The position numbers were made by a program, and so were the translations under genes. From the NCBI RefSeq assembly GCF_051020975.1, contig NW_027478168.1:11222001-11286000 (forward strand): a stretch of DNA of 64,000 bases, in the 5' to 3' direction. Positions 23,191 to 35,870 of the stretch are shown here, one piece after another. The first letter of the stretch is position 1, and every line of letters begins with the position of its first letter. Below the pieces are notes generated by a model. The model saw only the letters and a list, made by a program, of their open reading frames with translations. It ran no database searches and was not told where the DNA came from. The stretch comes from Osmia lignaria lignaria. Lineage: Eukaryota; Arthropoda; Insecta; Hymenoptera; Megachilidae.

Positions 23191-25443
23191 GATCAAAAAA
23201 TATCATACAACATAAAACGTAGGAAACTTAATTCTCTACAAAAAAGGTCTCTTAACATTTTGCCATAGCTCGCTTCGTTTCCGAGATATTTGCAGATTTA
23301 TCTCAAGGGAAGGGGCCTAACGGACTTGTTTCGAGATATTTCTTCTTCTTGTTGTTCTTCTTCTGCACAGCTAAACTGGAAGTGGCATTTCCAGGCCGCA
23401 ATAGTGCAGAGTTATCTAAAAGAAAGGAGCCACGGTGTTTCTCTATCTCTATTATGTTGGTGCGGCTTCGGAACTTTTAAATATCTTGATATATCTCGAG
23501 AACTACGCGTCTGATCAAAAAATATCATAGAACATAAAAAGTAGGAAACATAATTCCATACAAAAAAGGTCTCTTAACATTTTGCCATAGCTCGCTTCGT
23601 TTCCGAGATATTTGCAGATTTATCTCAAGGGAAGGGGCCTGACGGACATATTTCGAGATATTTCTTCTTCTTGTTGTTCTTCTTCTGCACAGCTAAGCTG
23701 GAAGTGGCATTTGCAGCTCGCAATTGTGCAGAGTTATCTCAAAGAGAGGGGCCACGGTGTTTCTGTATCTCTATTATGTTGGTGCGGCTTCGGAACTTTT
23801 AAATATCTTGATATATCTCGAGAACTACGAATCAGATCAGAAAATATCATAGAAGATAAAAAGTAGGAAACTTAATTCTCTACAAAAAAGGTCTCTTAAC
23901 ATTTTGCCATAGCTCGCTTCGTTTCCGAGATATTTGCAGATTTATCTCAAGGGAAGGGGCCTGACGGACATATTTCGAGATATTTCTTCTTCTTGTTGTT
24001 CTTCTTCTGCACAGCTAAGCTGGAAGTGGCATTTGCAGCTCGCAATAGTGCACAGTTATCTCAAAGAAAGGGGCCACGGTGTTTCTGTATCTCTATTATG
24101 TTGGTGCGGCTTCGGAACTTTTAAATATCTCGATATATCTCGAGAACTACGCATCTCATCAAAAAATATCATAGAACATAAAAAGTAGAAAACTTAATTC
24201 TCTACAAATAAAGTCTCTTAACATTTTGGCATAGCTCGCTTCGTTTCCGAGATATTTGCAGATTTATCTCAAGGGAAGGGGCCTGACGGACATATTTCGA
24301 GATATTTCTTCTTCTTGTTGTTCTTCTTCTGCACAGCTAAGCTGGAAGTGGCATTTGCAGCTCGCAATAGTGCAGAGTTATCGCAAAGAAAGGGGCCACG
24401 GTGTTTCTGTATCTCTATTATGTTGGTGCGGCTTCGGAACTTTTAAATATCTTGATATATCTCGAGAACTACGCATCTGATCAAAAAATATCCTAGAACA
24501 TAAAAAGTAGGAAACCTAATTTTCTACAAAAAAGGTCTCTTAACATTTTGCCGTAGCTCGCTTCGTTTCCGAGATATTTGCAGATTTATCTCAAGGGAAG
24601 GGGCCTGACGGACATATTTCGAAATATTTCTTATTCTTGTTGTTCTTCTTCTCCACAGCTAAGCTGGAAGTGGCATTTGCAGCTCGCAATAGTGCAGAGT
24701 TATCTCAAAGAAAGGGGCCACGGTGTTTCTGTACCTCTATTATGTTGGTGCAGCTTCGGAGCTTTTAAATATCTTGATATATCTCGAGAACTACGCCTCT
24801 GATCAAAAAATATCATAGAACATAAAAAGTAGGAAACTTAATTCTCTACAAAAAAGGTCTCTTAACGTTTTGCAATAGCTCGCTTCGTTTCCGAGATATT
24901 TGCAGATTTATCTCAAGGGAAGGGGCCTGACGGACATATTTCGAGATATTTCTTCTTCTTGTTGTTCTTCTTCTGCACAGCTAAGCTGGAAGTGGCATTT
25001 CCAGCTCGCAATCGTGCAGAGTTATCTCAAAGAAAGGGGCCACGGTGTTTCTGTATCTCTATTATGTTGGTGCGGCTTCGGAACTTTTAAATATCTTGAT
25101 ATATCTCGAGAACTACGCCTCTGATCGAAAAATATCATAGAACATAAAAAGTAGGAAACTTAATTCTCTACAAAAAAGGTCTCTTAACATTTTGCCATAG
25201 CTCGCTTCGTTTCCGAGATATTTGCAGATTTATCTCAAGGGAAGGGGCCTGACGGACATATTTCGAGATATTTCTTCTTCTTGTTGTTCTTCTTCTGCAC
25301 AGCTAAGCTGGAAGTGGCATTTGCAGCTCGCAATAGTGCAGAGTTATCTCAAAGAAAGGGGCCACGGTGTTTCTGTATCTCTATTATGTTGGTGCGGCTT
25401 CGGAACTTTTAAATATCTTGATATATCTCGAGAACTACGCATC
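23167..25443 (+). repeat. Displaced duplication, copy 2 (partner 19,625-21,901)
   Basis: This is the second copy of the 11-monomer-offset segment. It begins in the 22968 unit, whose 5' part instead belongs to the lineage shared with 29408. The junction at about 23,166 therefore marks a recombination point inside a monomer, between ATCTTTATAT (lineage of 22968 and 29408) and the downstream CATACAACATAAAACG linker (lineage of 19426). Confidence 0.88.
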
Positions 25444-25543
25444 CGATCAAAAAATATCATAGAACATAAAAAGTAGAAAACTTAATTCTCTACAAAAAAG
25501 GTCTCTCAACATTTTGCCATAGCTCGCTTCGTTTCCGAGATAT

Positions 25544-27190
25544 ATGCAGATTTATCTCAAGGGAAGGGGCCTGACGGACATATTTCGAGATATTTCTTCT
25601 TCTTGTTGTTCTTCTTCTGCACAGCTAAACTGGAAGTGGCATTTCCAGCTCGCAGTAGTGCCGAGTTATCTCAAAGAAAGGGGCCACGGTGTTTCTGTAT
25701 CTCTATTATGTTGTTGCGGCTTCGGAACTTTTAAATATCTTGATATATCTCGAGAACTACGCATCTGATCAAAAAATATCATAGAACATAAAAAGTAGAA
25801 AACTTAATTCTCTACAAAAAAGGTCTCTCAACATTTTGCCATAGCTCGCTTCGTTTCCGAGATATATGCAGATTTATCTCAAGGGAAGGGGCCTGACGGA
25901 CATATTTCGAGATATTTCTTCTTCTTGTTGTTCTTCTTCTGCACAGCTAAGCTGGAAGTGGCATTTGCAGCTCGCAATAGTGCAGAGTTATCTCAAAGAA
26001 AGGGGCCACGGTGTTTCTGTATCTCTATTATGTTGGTGCGGCTTCGGAACTTTTAAATATCTTGATATATCTCGAGAACTACGCATCTGATCAAATAATA
26101 TCATAGAACATAAAAAGTAGGAAACTTAATTCTCCACAAATAAGGTCTCTTAACATTTTGCCATAGCTCGCTTCGTTTCCAAGATACTTGCAGATTTATC
26201 TCAAGGGAAGGGGCCTGACGGACATATTTCGAGATATTTCTTCTTCTTGTTGTTCTTCTTCTGCACAGCTAAACTGGAAGTGGCATTTCCAGCTCGCAGT
26301 AGTGCCGAGTTATCTCAAAGAAAGGGGCCACGGTGTTTCTGTATCTCTATTATGTTGTTGCGGCTTCGGAACTTTTAAATATCTTGATATATCTCGAGAA
26401 CTACGCATCTGATCAAAAAATATCATAGAACATAAAAAGTAGAAAACTTAATTCTCTACAAAAAAGGTCTCTCAACATTTTGCCATAGCTCGCTTCGTTT
26501 CCGAGATATATGCAGATTTATCTCAAGGGAAGGGGCCTGACGGACATATTTCGAGATATTTCTTCTTCTTGTTGTTCTTCTTCTGCACAGCTAAGCTGGA
26601 AGTGGCATTTGCAGCTCGCAATAGTGCAGAGTTATCTCAAAGAAAGGGGCCACGGTGTTTCAGTATCTCTATTATGTTGGTGCGGCTTCGGAACTTTTAA
26701 ATATCTTGATATATCTCGAGAACTACGCATCTGATCAAATAATATCATAGAACATAAAAAGTAGGAAACTTAATTCTCCACAAATAAGGTCTCTTAACAT
26801 TTTGCCATAGCTCGCTTCGTTTCCAAGATACTTGCAGATTTATCTCAAGGGAAGGGGCCTGACGGACATATTTCGAGATATTTCTTCTTCTTGTTGTTCT
26901 TCTTCTGCACAGCTAAACTGGAAGTGGCATTTCCAGCTCGCAGTAGTGCCGAGTTATCTCAAAGAAAGGGGCCACGGTGTTTCTGTATCTCTATTATGTT
27001 GGTGCGGCTTCGGAACTTTTAAATATCTTGATATATCTCGAGAACTACGCATCTGATCAAAAAATATCATAGAACATAAAAAGTAGAAAACTTAATTCTC
27101 TACAAAAAAGGTCTCTCAACATTTTGCCATAGCTCGCTTCGTTTCCGAGATATATGCAGATTTATCTCAAGGGAAGGGGCCTGACGGACA
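25544..27190 (+). repeat. Higher-order repeat: dimer, 644 bp, about 2.5 copies
   Basis: Units at 25544, 26188 and 26832 (AAACTGG, CATTTCCAG, GCAGTAGTGCCGAG) alternate with units at 25866 and 26510 (normal core, ending CTGATCAAATAATATC, followed by TTCTCCACAAATAAGG). GAGATATATGCAG marks the start of the 25544, 25866, 26510 and 27154 units. Differences are few: TGTTGTTGCGG in the first two odd units against TGTTGGTGCGG in the third, and GTTTCAGTATC at about 26662. The 27154 unit has a different core (TTGGTC), ending the block. Confidence 0.85.
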
Positions 27191-27499
27191 TATTTCGAGA
27201 TATTTCTTCTTCTTGTTGGTCTTCTTCTGCACAGCTAAGCTGGAAGTGGCATTTTCAGCTCGCAATAGTGGAGAGTTATCTCGAAGAAAGGGGCCACGGT
27301 GTTTCTGTATCTCTATTATGTTGGTGCGGCTTCGGATCTTTTAAATATCTCGATATATCTCGAAAACTACGCTTCTGATCAAAAAATATCATAGAACGTA
27401 AATTGTGGGAAACATAATTCTCTACAAAAAAGGTCTCTTAACATTTTGCCATAGCTCGCTTCGTTTCCGAGATATTTGCAGATTTATCTCAAGGGAAGG

Positions 27500-29999
27500 G
27501 GCCTGACGGACATTTTTCGAGGTATTTCTTCTTCTTGTTGTTCTTCTTCTGCACAGCTAAGCTGGAAGTGGCATTTGCAGCTCGCAATAGTGCAGAGTTA
27601 TCTCGAAGAAAGGGGCCACGGTGTTTCTGTATCTCTATTATGTTGGTGCGGCTTCGGAACTTTAAAATATCTTTATATATCTCGAGAACTACGCATCTGA
27701 TTAAAAAATATCATAGAACGTAAAAAGTAGGAAACTTAATTCTCTACAAATAAAGTCGCTAAACATTTTGCCATAGCTCGCTTCGTTTCCGAGATATTTG
27801 CAGATTTATCTCAAGGGAAGGGGCCTGACGGACATATTTCGAGATATTTCTTCTTCTTGTTGTTCTTCTTCTGCACAGCTAAGCTGGAAGTGGCATTTGC
27901 AGCTCGCAATAGTGCAGAGTTATCTCAAAGATAGGGGCCACGGTGTTTCTGTATCTCTATTATGTTGGTGCGGCTTCGGAACTTTTAAATATCTCGATAT
28001 ATCTCGAGAACTACGCATCTGATCAAAAAATATCATAGAACATAAAAAGTAGGAAACTTAATTCTCTACAAAAAAGGTCTCCTAACATTTTGCCATAGCT
28101 CGCTTCGTTTCCAAGATACTTGCAGATTTATCTCAAGGGAAGGGGCCTGACGGACATATTTCGAGATATTTCTTCTTCTTGTTGGTCTTCTTCTGCACAG
28201 CTAAGCTGGAAGTGGCATTTGCAGCTCGCAATAGTGGAGAGTTATCTCGAAGAAAGGGGCCACGGTGTTTCTGTATCTCTATTATGTTGGTGCGGCTTCG
28301 GATCTTTTAAATATCTCGATATATCTCGAAAACTACGCTTCTGATCAAAAAATATCATAGAACGTAAATTGTGGGAAACATAATTCTCTACAAAAAAGGT
28401 CTCTTAACATTTTGCCATAGCTCGCTTCGTTTCCGAGATATTTGCAGATTTATCTCAAGGGAAGGGGCCTGACGGACATATTTCGAGATATTTCTTCTTC
28501 TTGTTGGTCTTCTTCTGCACAGCTAAGCTGGAAGTGGCATTTGCAGCTCGCAATAGTGGAGAGTTATCTCGAAGAAAGGGGCCACGGTGTTTCTGTATCT
28601 CTATTATGTTGGTGCGGCTTCGGATCTTTTAAATATCTCGATATATCTCGAAAACTACGCTTCTGATCAAAAAATATCATAGAACGTAAATTGTGGGAAA
28701 CATAATTCTCTACAAAAGAGGTCTCTTAACATTTTGCCATAGCTCGCTGCGTTTCCGAGATATTTGCAGATTTATCTCAAGGGAAGGGGTCTGACGGACA
28801 TATTTCGAGATATTTCTTCTTCTTGTTGTTCTTCTTCTGCACAGCTAAGCTGGAAGTGGCATTTGCAGCTCGCAATAGTGCAGAGTTATCTCAAAGAAAG
28901 GGGCCACGGTGTTTCTGTATCTCTATTATGTTGGTGCGGCTTCGGAACTTTTAAATATCTTGATATATTTCGAGAGCTACGCATCCGATCAAAAAATATC
29001 ATAGAACATAAAAAGTAGGAAACTTAATTCTCTACAAAAAAGGTCTCTTAACATTTTGCCATAGCTCGCTTCGTTTCCGAGATATTTGCAGATTTATCTC
29101 GAGGGAAGGGGCCTGACGGACATATTTCGAGATATTTCTTCTTCTTGTTGTTCTTCTTCTGCACAGCTAAGCTGGACGTGGCATTTACAGCTCGCAATAG
29201 TGCAGAGTTATCTCAAAGAAAGGGGCCACGGTGTTTCTGTATCTCTATTATGTTGGTGCGGCTTCGGAACTTTTAAATATCTTGATATATCTCGAGAACT
29301 ACGCATCTGATCAAAAAATATCATAGAACATAAAGAGTAGGAAACTTAATTCTCTACAAATAAGGTCTCTTAACATTTTGCCATAGCTCGCTTCGTTTCC
29401 GAGATATTTGCAGATTTATCTCAAGGGAAGGGGCCTGACGGACATTTTTCGAGATATTTCTTCTTCTTGTTGTTCTTCTTCTGCACAGCTAAGCTGGAAG
29501 TGGCATTTGCAGCTCGCAATAGTGCAGAGTTATCTCGAAGAAAGGGGCCACGGTGTTTCTGTATCTCTATTATGTTGGTGCGGCTTCGGAACTTTAAAAT
29601 ATCTTTATATATCTCGAGAACTACGCATCTGATTAAAAAATATCATAGAACGTAAAAAGTAGGAAACTTAATTCTCTACAAATAAAGTCGCTAAACATTT
29701 TGCCATAGCTCGCTTCGTTTCCGAGATATTTGCAGATTTATCTCAAGGGAAGGGGCCTGACGGACATATTTCGAGATATTTCTTCTTCTTGTTGTTCTTC
29801 TTCTGCACAGCTAAGCTGGAAGTGGCATTTGCAGCTCGCAATAGTGCAGAGTTATCTCAAAGATAGGGGCCACGGTGTTTCTGTATCTCTATTATGTTGG
29901 TGCGGCTTCGGAACTTTTAAATATCTTGATATATCTCGAGAACTACGCATCTGATCAAAAAATATCATAGAACATAAAAAGTAGGAAACTTAATTCTCT
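27500..29999 (+). repeat. Partial six-monomer (1,932 bp) repeat around 27.5-30.0 kb
   Basis: Units at 27476 and 27798 correspond to 29408 and 29730. Shared marks are GGACATTTTTCGAG, TTTAAAATATCTTTAT, CTGATTAAAAAATATC, TAAAGTCGCTAAACATT and AAAGATAGGGGCC. The intervening units differ, so only the two end units of each period match well. The first pair differs by GAGGTATTT against GAGATATTT, and the second by CTCGATAT against CTTGATAT. Confidence 0.75.
28120..28716 (+). repeat. Single-monomer tandem duplication
   Basis: The units at 28120 and 28442 are identical from the first TTGCAGA through the linker up to 28716, where the second copy has CAAAAGAGG in place of CAAAAAAGG. Both carry TTGTTGGTC, GTGGAGAG, CTCGAAG, GGATCTTTTAAA and GAACGTAAATTGTGGG. 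The 27154 unit is a close relative. This is the smallest exchange step seen: one monomer copied next to itself. Confidence 0.85.
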
Positions 30000-30051
30000 A
30001 CAAAAAAGATCTCTTAACATTTTGCCATAGCTCGCTTCGTTTCCGAGATAT

Positions 30052-31983
30052 TTGCAGATTTATCTCAAGGGAAGGGGCCTGACGGACATATTTCCAGATA
30101 TTTCATCTTCTTGTTGTTCTTCTTCTGCACAGCTAAGCTGGAAGTGGCATTTGCAGCTCGCAATAGTGCAGAGTTATCTCAAAGAAAGGGGCCACGGTGT
30201 TTCTGTATCTCTATTATGTTGGTGCGGCTTCGGAACTTTTAAATATCTTGATATATCTCGAGAACTACGCATCCGATCAAAAAATATCATAGAACATAAA
30301 AAGTAGGAAACTTAATTCTCTACAGAAAAGGTCTCTTAACATTTTGCCATAGCTCGCTTCGTTTCCGAGATATTTGCAGATTTATCTCGAGGGAAGGGGC
30401 CTGACGGACATATTTCGAGATATTTCTTCTTCTTGTTGTTCTTCTTCTGCACAGCTAAGCTGGAAGCGGCATTTGCGGCTCGCACTAGTGCAGAGTTATC
30501 TCAAAGAAAGGGGCCACGGTGTTTCTGTATCTCTATTATGTTGGTGCAGCTTCGGATCTTTTAAATATCTCGATATATCTCGAAAACTACGCTTCTGATC
30601 AAAAAATATCATAGAACATAAATTGTAGGAAACATAATTCTCTACAAAAAAGGTCTCTTAACGTTTTGCCATAGCTCGTTTCGTTTCCGAGATATTTGCA
30701 GATATATCTCAAGGGAAGGGGCCTGACGGACATATTTCGAGATATTTCCTCTTCTTGTTGTTCTTCTTCTGCACAGCTAAACTGGAAGTGGCATTTCCAG
30801 CTCGCAATAGCGCAGAGTTATCTCAAAGAAAGGGGCCACGGTGTTTCTGTATCTCTATTATGTTGGTGCGGCTTCGGAACTTTTAAATATCTTGATATAT
30901 CTCGAGAACTACGCATCTGATCAAATAATATCATAGAACATAAAAAGTAGCAAACTTAATTCTCTACAAATAAGGTCTCTTAACATTTTGCCATAGCTCG
31001 CTTCGTTTCCGAGATATTTGCAGATTTATCTCAAGGGAAGGGGCCTGACGGACATATTTCGAGATATTTCTTCTTCTTGTTGGTCTTCTTCTGCACAGCT
31101 AAGCTGGAAGTGGCATTTGCAGCTCGCAATGGTGCAGAGTTATCTCAAAGAGAGGGGCCACGGTGTTTCTGTATCTCTATTATGTTGGTGCGGCTTCGGA
31201 TCTTTTAAATATCTCGATATATCTCGAGAACTACGCTTCTGATCAAAAAGTATCATACAACCTAAATTGTGGGAAATATAATTCTCTACAAAAAAGGTCT
31301 CTTAACATTTTGCCGTAGCTCGCTTCGTTTCCGAGATATTTGCAGATTTATCTCAAGGGAAGGGGCCTGACGGACATATTTCCAGATATTTCTTCTTCTT
31401 GTTGTTCTTCTTCTGCACAGCTAAGCTGGAAGTGGCATTTGCAGCTCGCAATAGTGCAGAGTTATCTCAAAGAAAGGGGCCACGGTGTTTCTGTATCTCT
31501 ATTATGTTGGTGCGGCTTCGGAACTTTTAAATATCTTGATATATCTCGAGAACTACGCATCCGATCAAAAAATATCATAGAACATAAAAAGTAGGAAACT
31601 TAATTCTCTACAAAAAAGGTCTCTTAACATTTTGCCATAGCTCGCTTCGTTTCCGAGATATTTGCAGATTTATCTCGAGGGAAGGGGCCTGACGGACATA
31701 TTTCGAGATATTTCTTCTTCTTGTTGTTCTTCTTCTGCACAGCTAAGCTGGAAGCGGCATTTGCGGCTCGCACTAGTGCAGAGTTATCTCAAAGAAAGGG
31801 GCCACGGTGTTTCTGTATCTCTATTATGTTGGTGCAGCTTCGGATCTTTTAAATATCTCGATATATCTCGAAAACTACGCTTCTGATCAAAAAATATCAT
31901 AGAACATAAATTGTAGGAAACATAATTCTCTACAAAAAAGGTCTCTTAACATTTTGCCGTAGCTCGCTTCGTTTCCGAGATAT
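30052..31983 (+). repeat. Partial tetramer (1,288 bp) duplication
   Basis: Units at 30052 and 30374 recur at 31340 and 31662. Marks are TTTCCAGATATTTC (first unit) and ATCTCGAGGGAAGG, GGAAGCGGCATTTGCGG and GTGCAGCTTCGGATC (second unit). Differences include TTTCATC against TTTCTTC and CAGAAAAGG against CAAAAAAGG. The second unit appears a third time at 32950 with CAGGGTTATC and without the GTGCAG mark. Confidence 0.78.
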
Positions 31984-33593
31984 TTGCAGATTTATCTCAA
32001 AGGAAGGGGCCTGACGGACATATTTCCAGATATTTCTTCTTCTTGTTGTTCTTCTTCTGCACAGCTAAGCTGGAAGTGGCATTTGCAGCTCGCAATAGTG
32101 CAGAGTTATCTCAAAGAAAGGGGCCACGGTGTTTCGGTATCTCTATTATGTTGGTGCGGCTTCGGAGCTTTTAGATATCTTGATATATCTCGAGAACTAC
32201 GCATCTGATCAAAAAATATCATACAACATAAAAAGTAGGAAACTTAATTCTCTACAAAAAAGGTCTCTTAACATTTTGCCATAGCTCGCTTCGTTTCCGA
32301 GATATTTGCAGATTCATCTCAAGGGAAGGGGCCTGACGGACATATTTCGAGATATTTCTTCTTCTTCTTGTTCTTCTTCTGCACAGCTAAGCTGGAAGTG
32401 GCATTTGCAGCTCGCAATAGTGCAGAGTTATCTCAAAGAAAGGGGCCACGGTGTTTCTGTATCTCTATTATGTTGGTGCGGCTTCGGAACTTTTAAATAT
32501 CTCGATATATCTCGAGAACTACGCATCTGATCGAAAAATATCATAGAACATAAAAAGTAGGAAACTTAATTCTCTACAAAAGAGGTCTCTTAACATTTTG
32601 CCATAGCTCGCTTCGTTTCCGAGATATTTGCAGATTTATCTCAAGGGAAGGGGCCTGACGGACATATTTCGAGATATTTCTTCTTTTTGTTGTTCTTCTT
32701 CTGCACAGCTAAGCTGGAAGTGGCATTTGCAGCTCGCATTAGTGCAGAGTTATCTCAAAGAAAGGGGCCACGGTGTTTCTGTATCTCTATTATGTTAGTG
32801 CGGCTTCGGATTTTTTAAATATCTTGATATATCTCGAGAACTACGCATCCGATCAAAAAATATCATAGAGCATAAAAAGTAGGAAACTTAATTCTCTACA
32901 AAAAAGGTCTCTTAATATTTTGCCATAGCTCGCTTCGTTTCCGAGATATTTGCAGATTTATCTCGAGGGAAGGGGCCTGACGGACATATTTCGAGATATT
33001 TCTTCTTCTTGTTGTTCTTCTTCTGCACAGCTAAGCTGGAAGCGGCATTTGCGGCTCGCACTAGTGCAGGGTTATCTCAAAGAAAGGGGCCACGGTGTTT
33101 CTGTATCTCTATTATGTTGGTGCGGCTTCGGATCTTTTAAATATCTCGATATATCTCGAAAACTACGCTTCTGATTAAAAAATATCATAGAACATAAATT
33201 GTAGGAAACATAATTCTCTACAAAAAAGGTCTCTTAACATTTTGCCATAGCTCGTTTCGTTTCCGAGATATTTGCAGATATATCTCAAGGGAAGGGGCCT
33301 GACGGACATATTTCGAGATATTTCCTCTTCTTGTTGTTCTTCTTCTGCACAGCTAAACTGGAAGTGGCATTTCCAGCTCGCAATAGCGCAGAGTTATCTC
33401 AAAGAAAGGGGCCACGGTGTTTCTGTATCTCTATTATGTTGGTGCGTCTTCGGAACTTTTAAATATCTCGATATATCTCGAAAACTACGCTTCTGATCAA
33501 AAAATATCATAGAACATAAATTGTAGGAAACATAATTCTCTACAAAAAACGTCTCTTAACATTTTGCCATAGCTCGCTTCGTTTCCGAGATAT

Positions 33594-33915
33594 TTGCAGA
33601 TTCAGCTCAAAGGAACTGGCCTGACGGACATATTTCGAGATATTTTTTCTTCTTGTTGTTCTTCCTCTGCACAGCTAAGCTGGAAGTGGCATCTGCAGCT
33701 CGCAATAGTGCAGAGTTATCTCAAAGAAAGGGGCCACGGTGTTTCTGTATCTCTATTATGTTGGGGCGGCTTCGGAACTTTTAAATATCTCGATATATCT
33801 CGAAAACTACGTTTCTGATCAAAAAATATCATAGAACATAAATTGTAGGAAACATAATTCTCTACAAAAAAGGTCTCTTAACATTTTGCCATAGCTCGCT
33901 TCGTTTCCGAGATAT
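33594..33915 (+). repeat. Isolated chimeric type A monomer
   Basis: This is the only type A unit after 18.5 kb. It has the A head (CAGATTCAGCTCAAAGGAAC, with AAAAAACGTCTC upstream) and TTCTTCCTCTGC, but ends AAAACTACGTTTCTGATC with an AAATTGTAGG linker, whereas most A units end GAGAACTACGCATC. It carries its own changes: GATATTTTTTC, GGCATCTGCAG and TTGGGGCGG. It looks like a single A unit transposed by long-range conversion and then diverged. Confidence 0.8.
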
Positions 33916-34757
33916 TTGCAGATATATGTCAAGGGAAGGGGCCTGACGGACATATTTCGAGATATTTCTTCTTCTTGTTGGTCTTCTTCTGCACAGCTAA
34001 GCTGGAAGTGGCATTTGCAGCTCGCAATGGTGCAGAGTTATCTCAAAGAGAGGGGCCACGGTGTTTCTGTATCTCTATTATGTTGGTGCGGCTTCGGATC
34101 TTTTAAATATCTCGATATATCTCGAAAACTACGCTTCTGATCAAAAAATATCATAGAACCTAAATTGTGGGAAATATAATTCTCTACAAAAAAGGTCTCT
34201 TAACATTTTGCCGTAGCTCGCTTCGTTTCCGAGATATTTGCAGATTTATCTCAAAGGAAGGGGCCTGACGGACATATTTCGAGATATTTCTTCTTTTTGT
34301 TGTTCTTCTTCTGCACAGCTAAGCTGGAAGTGGCATTTGCAGCTCGCATTAGTGCAGAGTTATTTCAAAGAAAGGGGCCACGGTGTTTCTGTATCTCTAT
34401 TATGTTAGTGCGGCTTCGGATTTTTTAAATATCTTGATATATCTCGAGAACTACGCATCTGATCAAAAAATATCATAGAACATAAAAAGTAGGAAACTAA
34501 ATTCTCTACAAAAAAGGTCTCTTAACGTTTTGCAATAGCTCGCTTCGTTTCCGAGATATTTGCAGATTTATCTCAAGGGAAGGGTCCTGACGGACATATT
34601 TCGAGATATTTCTTCTTCTTGTTGTTCTTCTTCTGCACAGCTAAACTGGAAGTGGCATTTGCGGCTCGCACTAGTGCACAGTTATCTCAAAGAAAGGGGC
34701 CACGGTGTTTCTGTATCTCTATTATGTTGGTGCGGCTTCGGAACTTTTAAATATCTT

Positions 34758-35870
34758 GATATATCTCGAGAACTACGCGTCTGATCAAAAAATATCATAG
34801 AACATAAAAAGTAGGAAACTTAATTCTCTACAAAAACGGTCTCTTAACATTTTGCCATGACTCGCTTCGTTTCCGAGATATTTGCAGATATATCTCAAGG
34901 GAAGGGGCCTGACGGACATATTTCGAGATATTTCTTCTTCTTGTTGTTCTTCTTCTGCACAGCTAAGCTGGAAGTGGCATTTGCGGCTCGCACTAGTGCA
35001 CAGTTATCTCAAAGAAAGGGGCCACGGTGTTTCTGTATCTCTATTATGTTGGTGCGTCTTCGGAACTTTTAAATATCTTGATATATCTCGAGAACTACGC
35101 TTCTGATCAAAAAATATCATAGAACGTAAATTGTAGGAAACATTATTCTCTACAAAAAAGGTCTCTTAACATTTTGCCATAGCTCGCTTCGTTTCCGAGA
35201 TATTTGCAGATTCATCTCAAGGGAAGGGGTCTGACGGACATATTTCGAGATATTTCTTCTTCTTGTTGTTCTTCTTCTGCACAGCTTAGCTGGAAGTGGC
35301 ATTTGCAGCTCGCAATAGTGCAGAGTTATCTCGAAGAAAGGGGCCACGGTGTTTCTGTATCTCTATTATGTTGGTGCGGCTTCGGAACTTTTAGATATCT
35401 TGATATATCTCGAGAACTACGCATCTGATCAAAAAATATCATAGAACATAAAAAGTAGGAAACTTAATTCTCTACAAAAAAGGTCTCTTAACATTTTGCC
35501 ATAGCTCGCTTCGTTTCCGAGATATTTGCAGATTTATCTCAAGGGAAGGGGCCTGACGGACATATTTCGAGATATTTCTTCTTCTTGTTGGTCTTCTTCT
35601 GCACAGCTAAGCTGGAAGTGGCATTTGCAGCTCGCAATGGTGCAGAGTTATCTCAAAGAGAGGGGCCACGGTGTTTCTGTATCTCTATTATGTTGGTGCG
35701 GCTTCGGATCTTTTAAATATCTCGATATATCTCGAAAACTACGCTTCTGATCAAAAAATATCATAGAACCTAAATTGTGGGAAATATAATTCTCTACAAA
35801 AAAGGTCTCTTAACATTTTGCCGTAGCTCGCTTCGTTTCCGAGATATTTGCAGATTTATCTCAAGGGAAG
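34758..35870 (+). repeat. Duplication, copy 1 (partner 36,690-37,802; offset six monomers)
   Basis: Units at 34882, 35204 and 35526 correspond to 36814, 37136 and 37458. Shared marks are ACGCGTCTGATC, TTTTGCCATGACTCGC, GTGCGTCTTCGG, CAGATTCATCTCAAGG, CTTTTAGATATC, TTGTTGGTC and GCAATGGTGC. Differences found are CCTGACGG/CCTGTCGG, GACATATTTC/GACATTTTTC and GCTTAGCTGG/GCTAAGCTGG, three in about 1.1 kb. Confidence 0.85.
34857..35072 (+). other. ATG-started 71-codon frame created by a base change, judged non-coding
   Basis: CCATAGCTCGC is changed to CCATGACTCGC here, creating an ATG that opens a 71-codon frame ending at the TAA of CTTTTAAAT. The same change, and the same frame, recurs at 36789-37004 in the duplicated segment. 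It is one of very few frames in the array with a true ATG, but it lies in the same low-divergence satellite and has no recognisable protein features. Confidence 0.7.
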
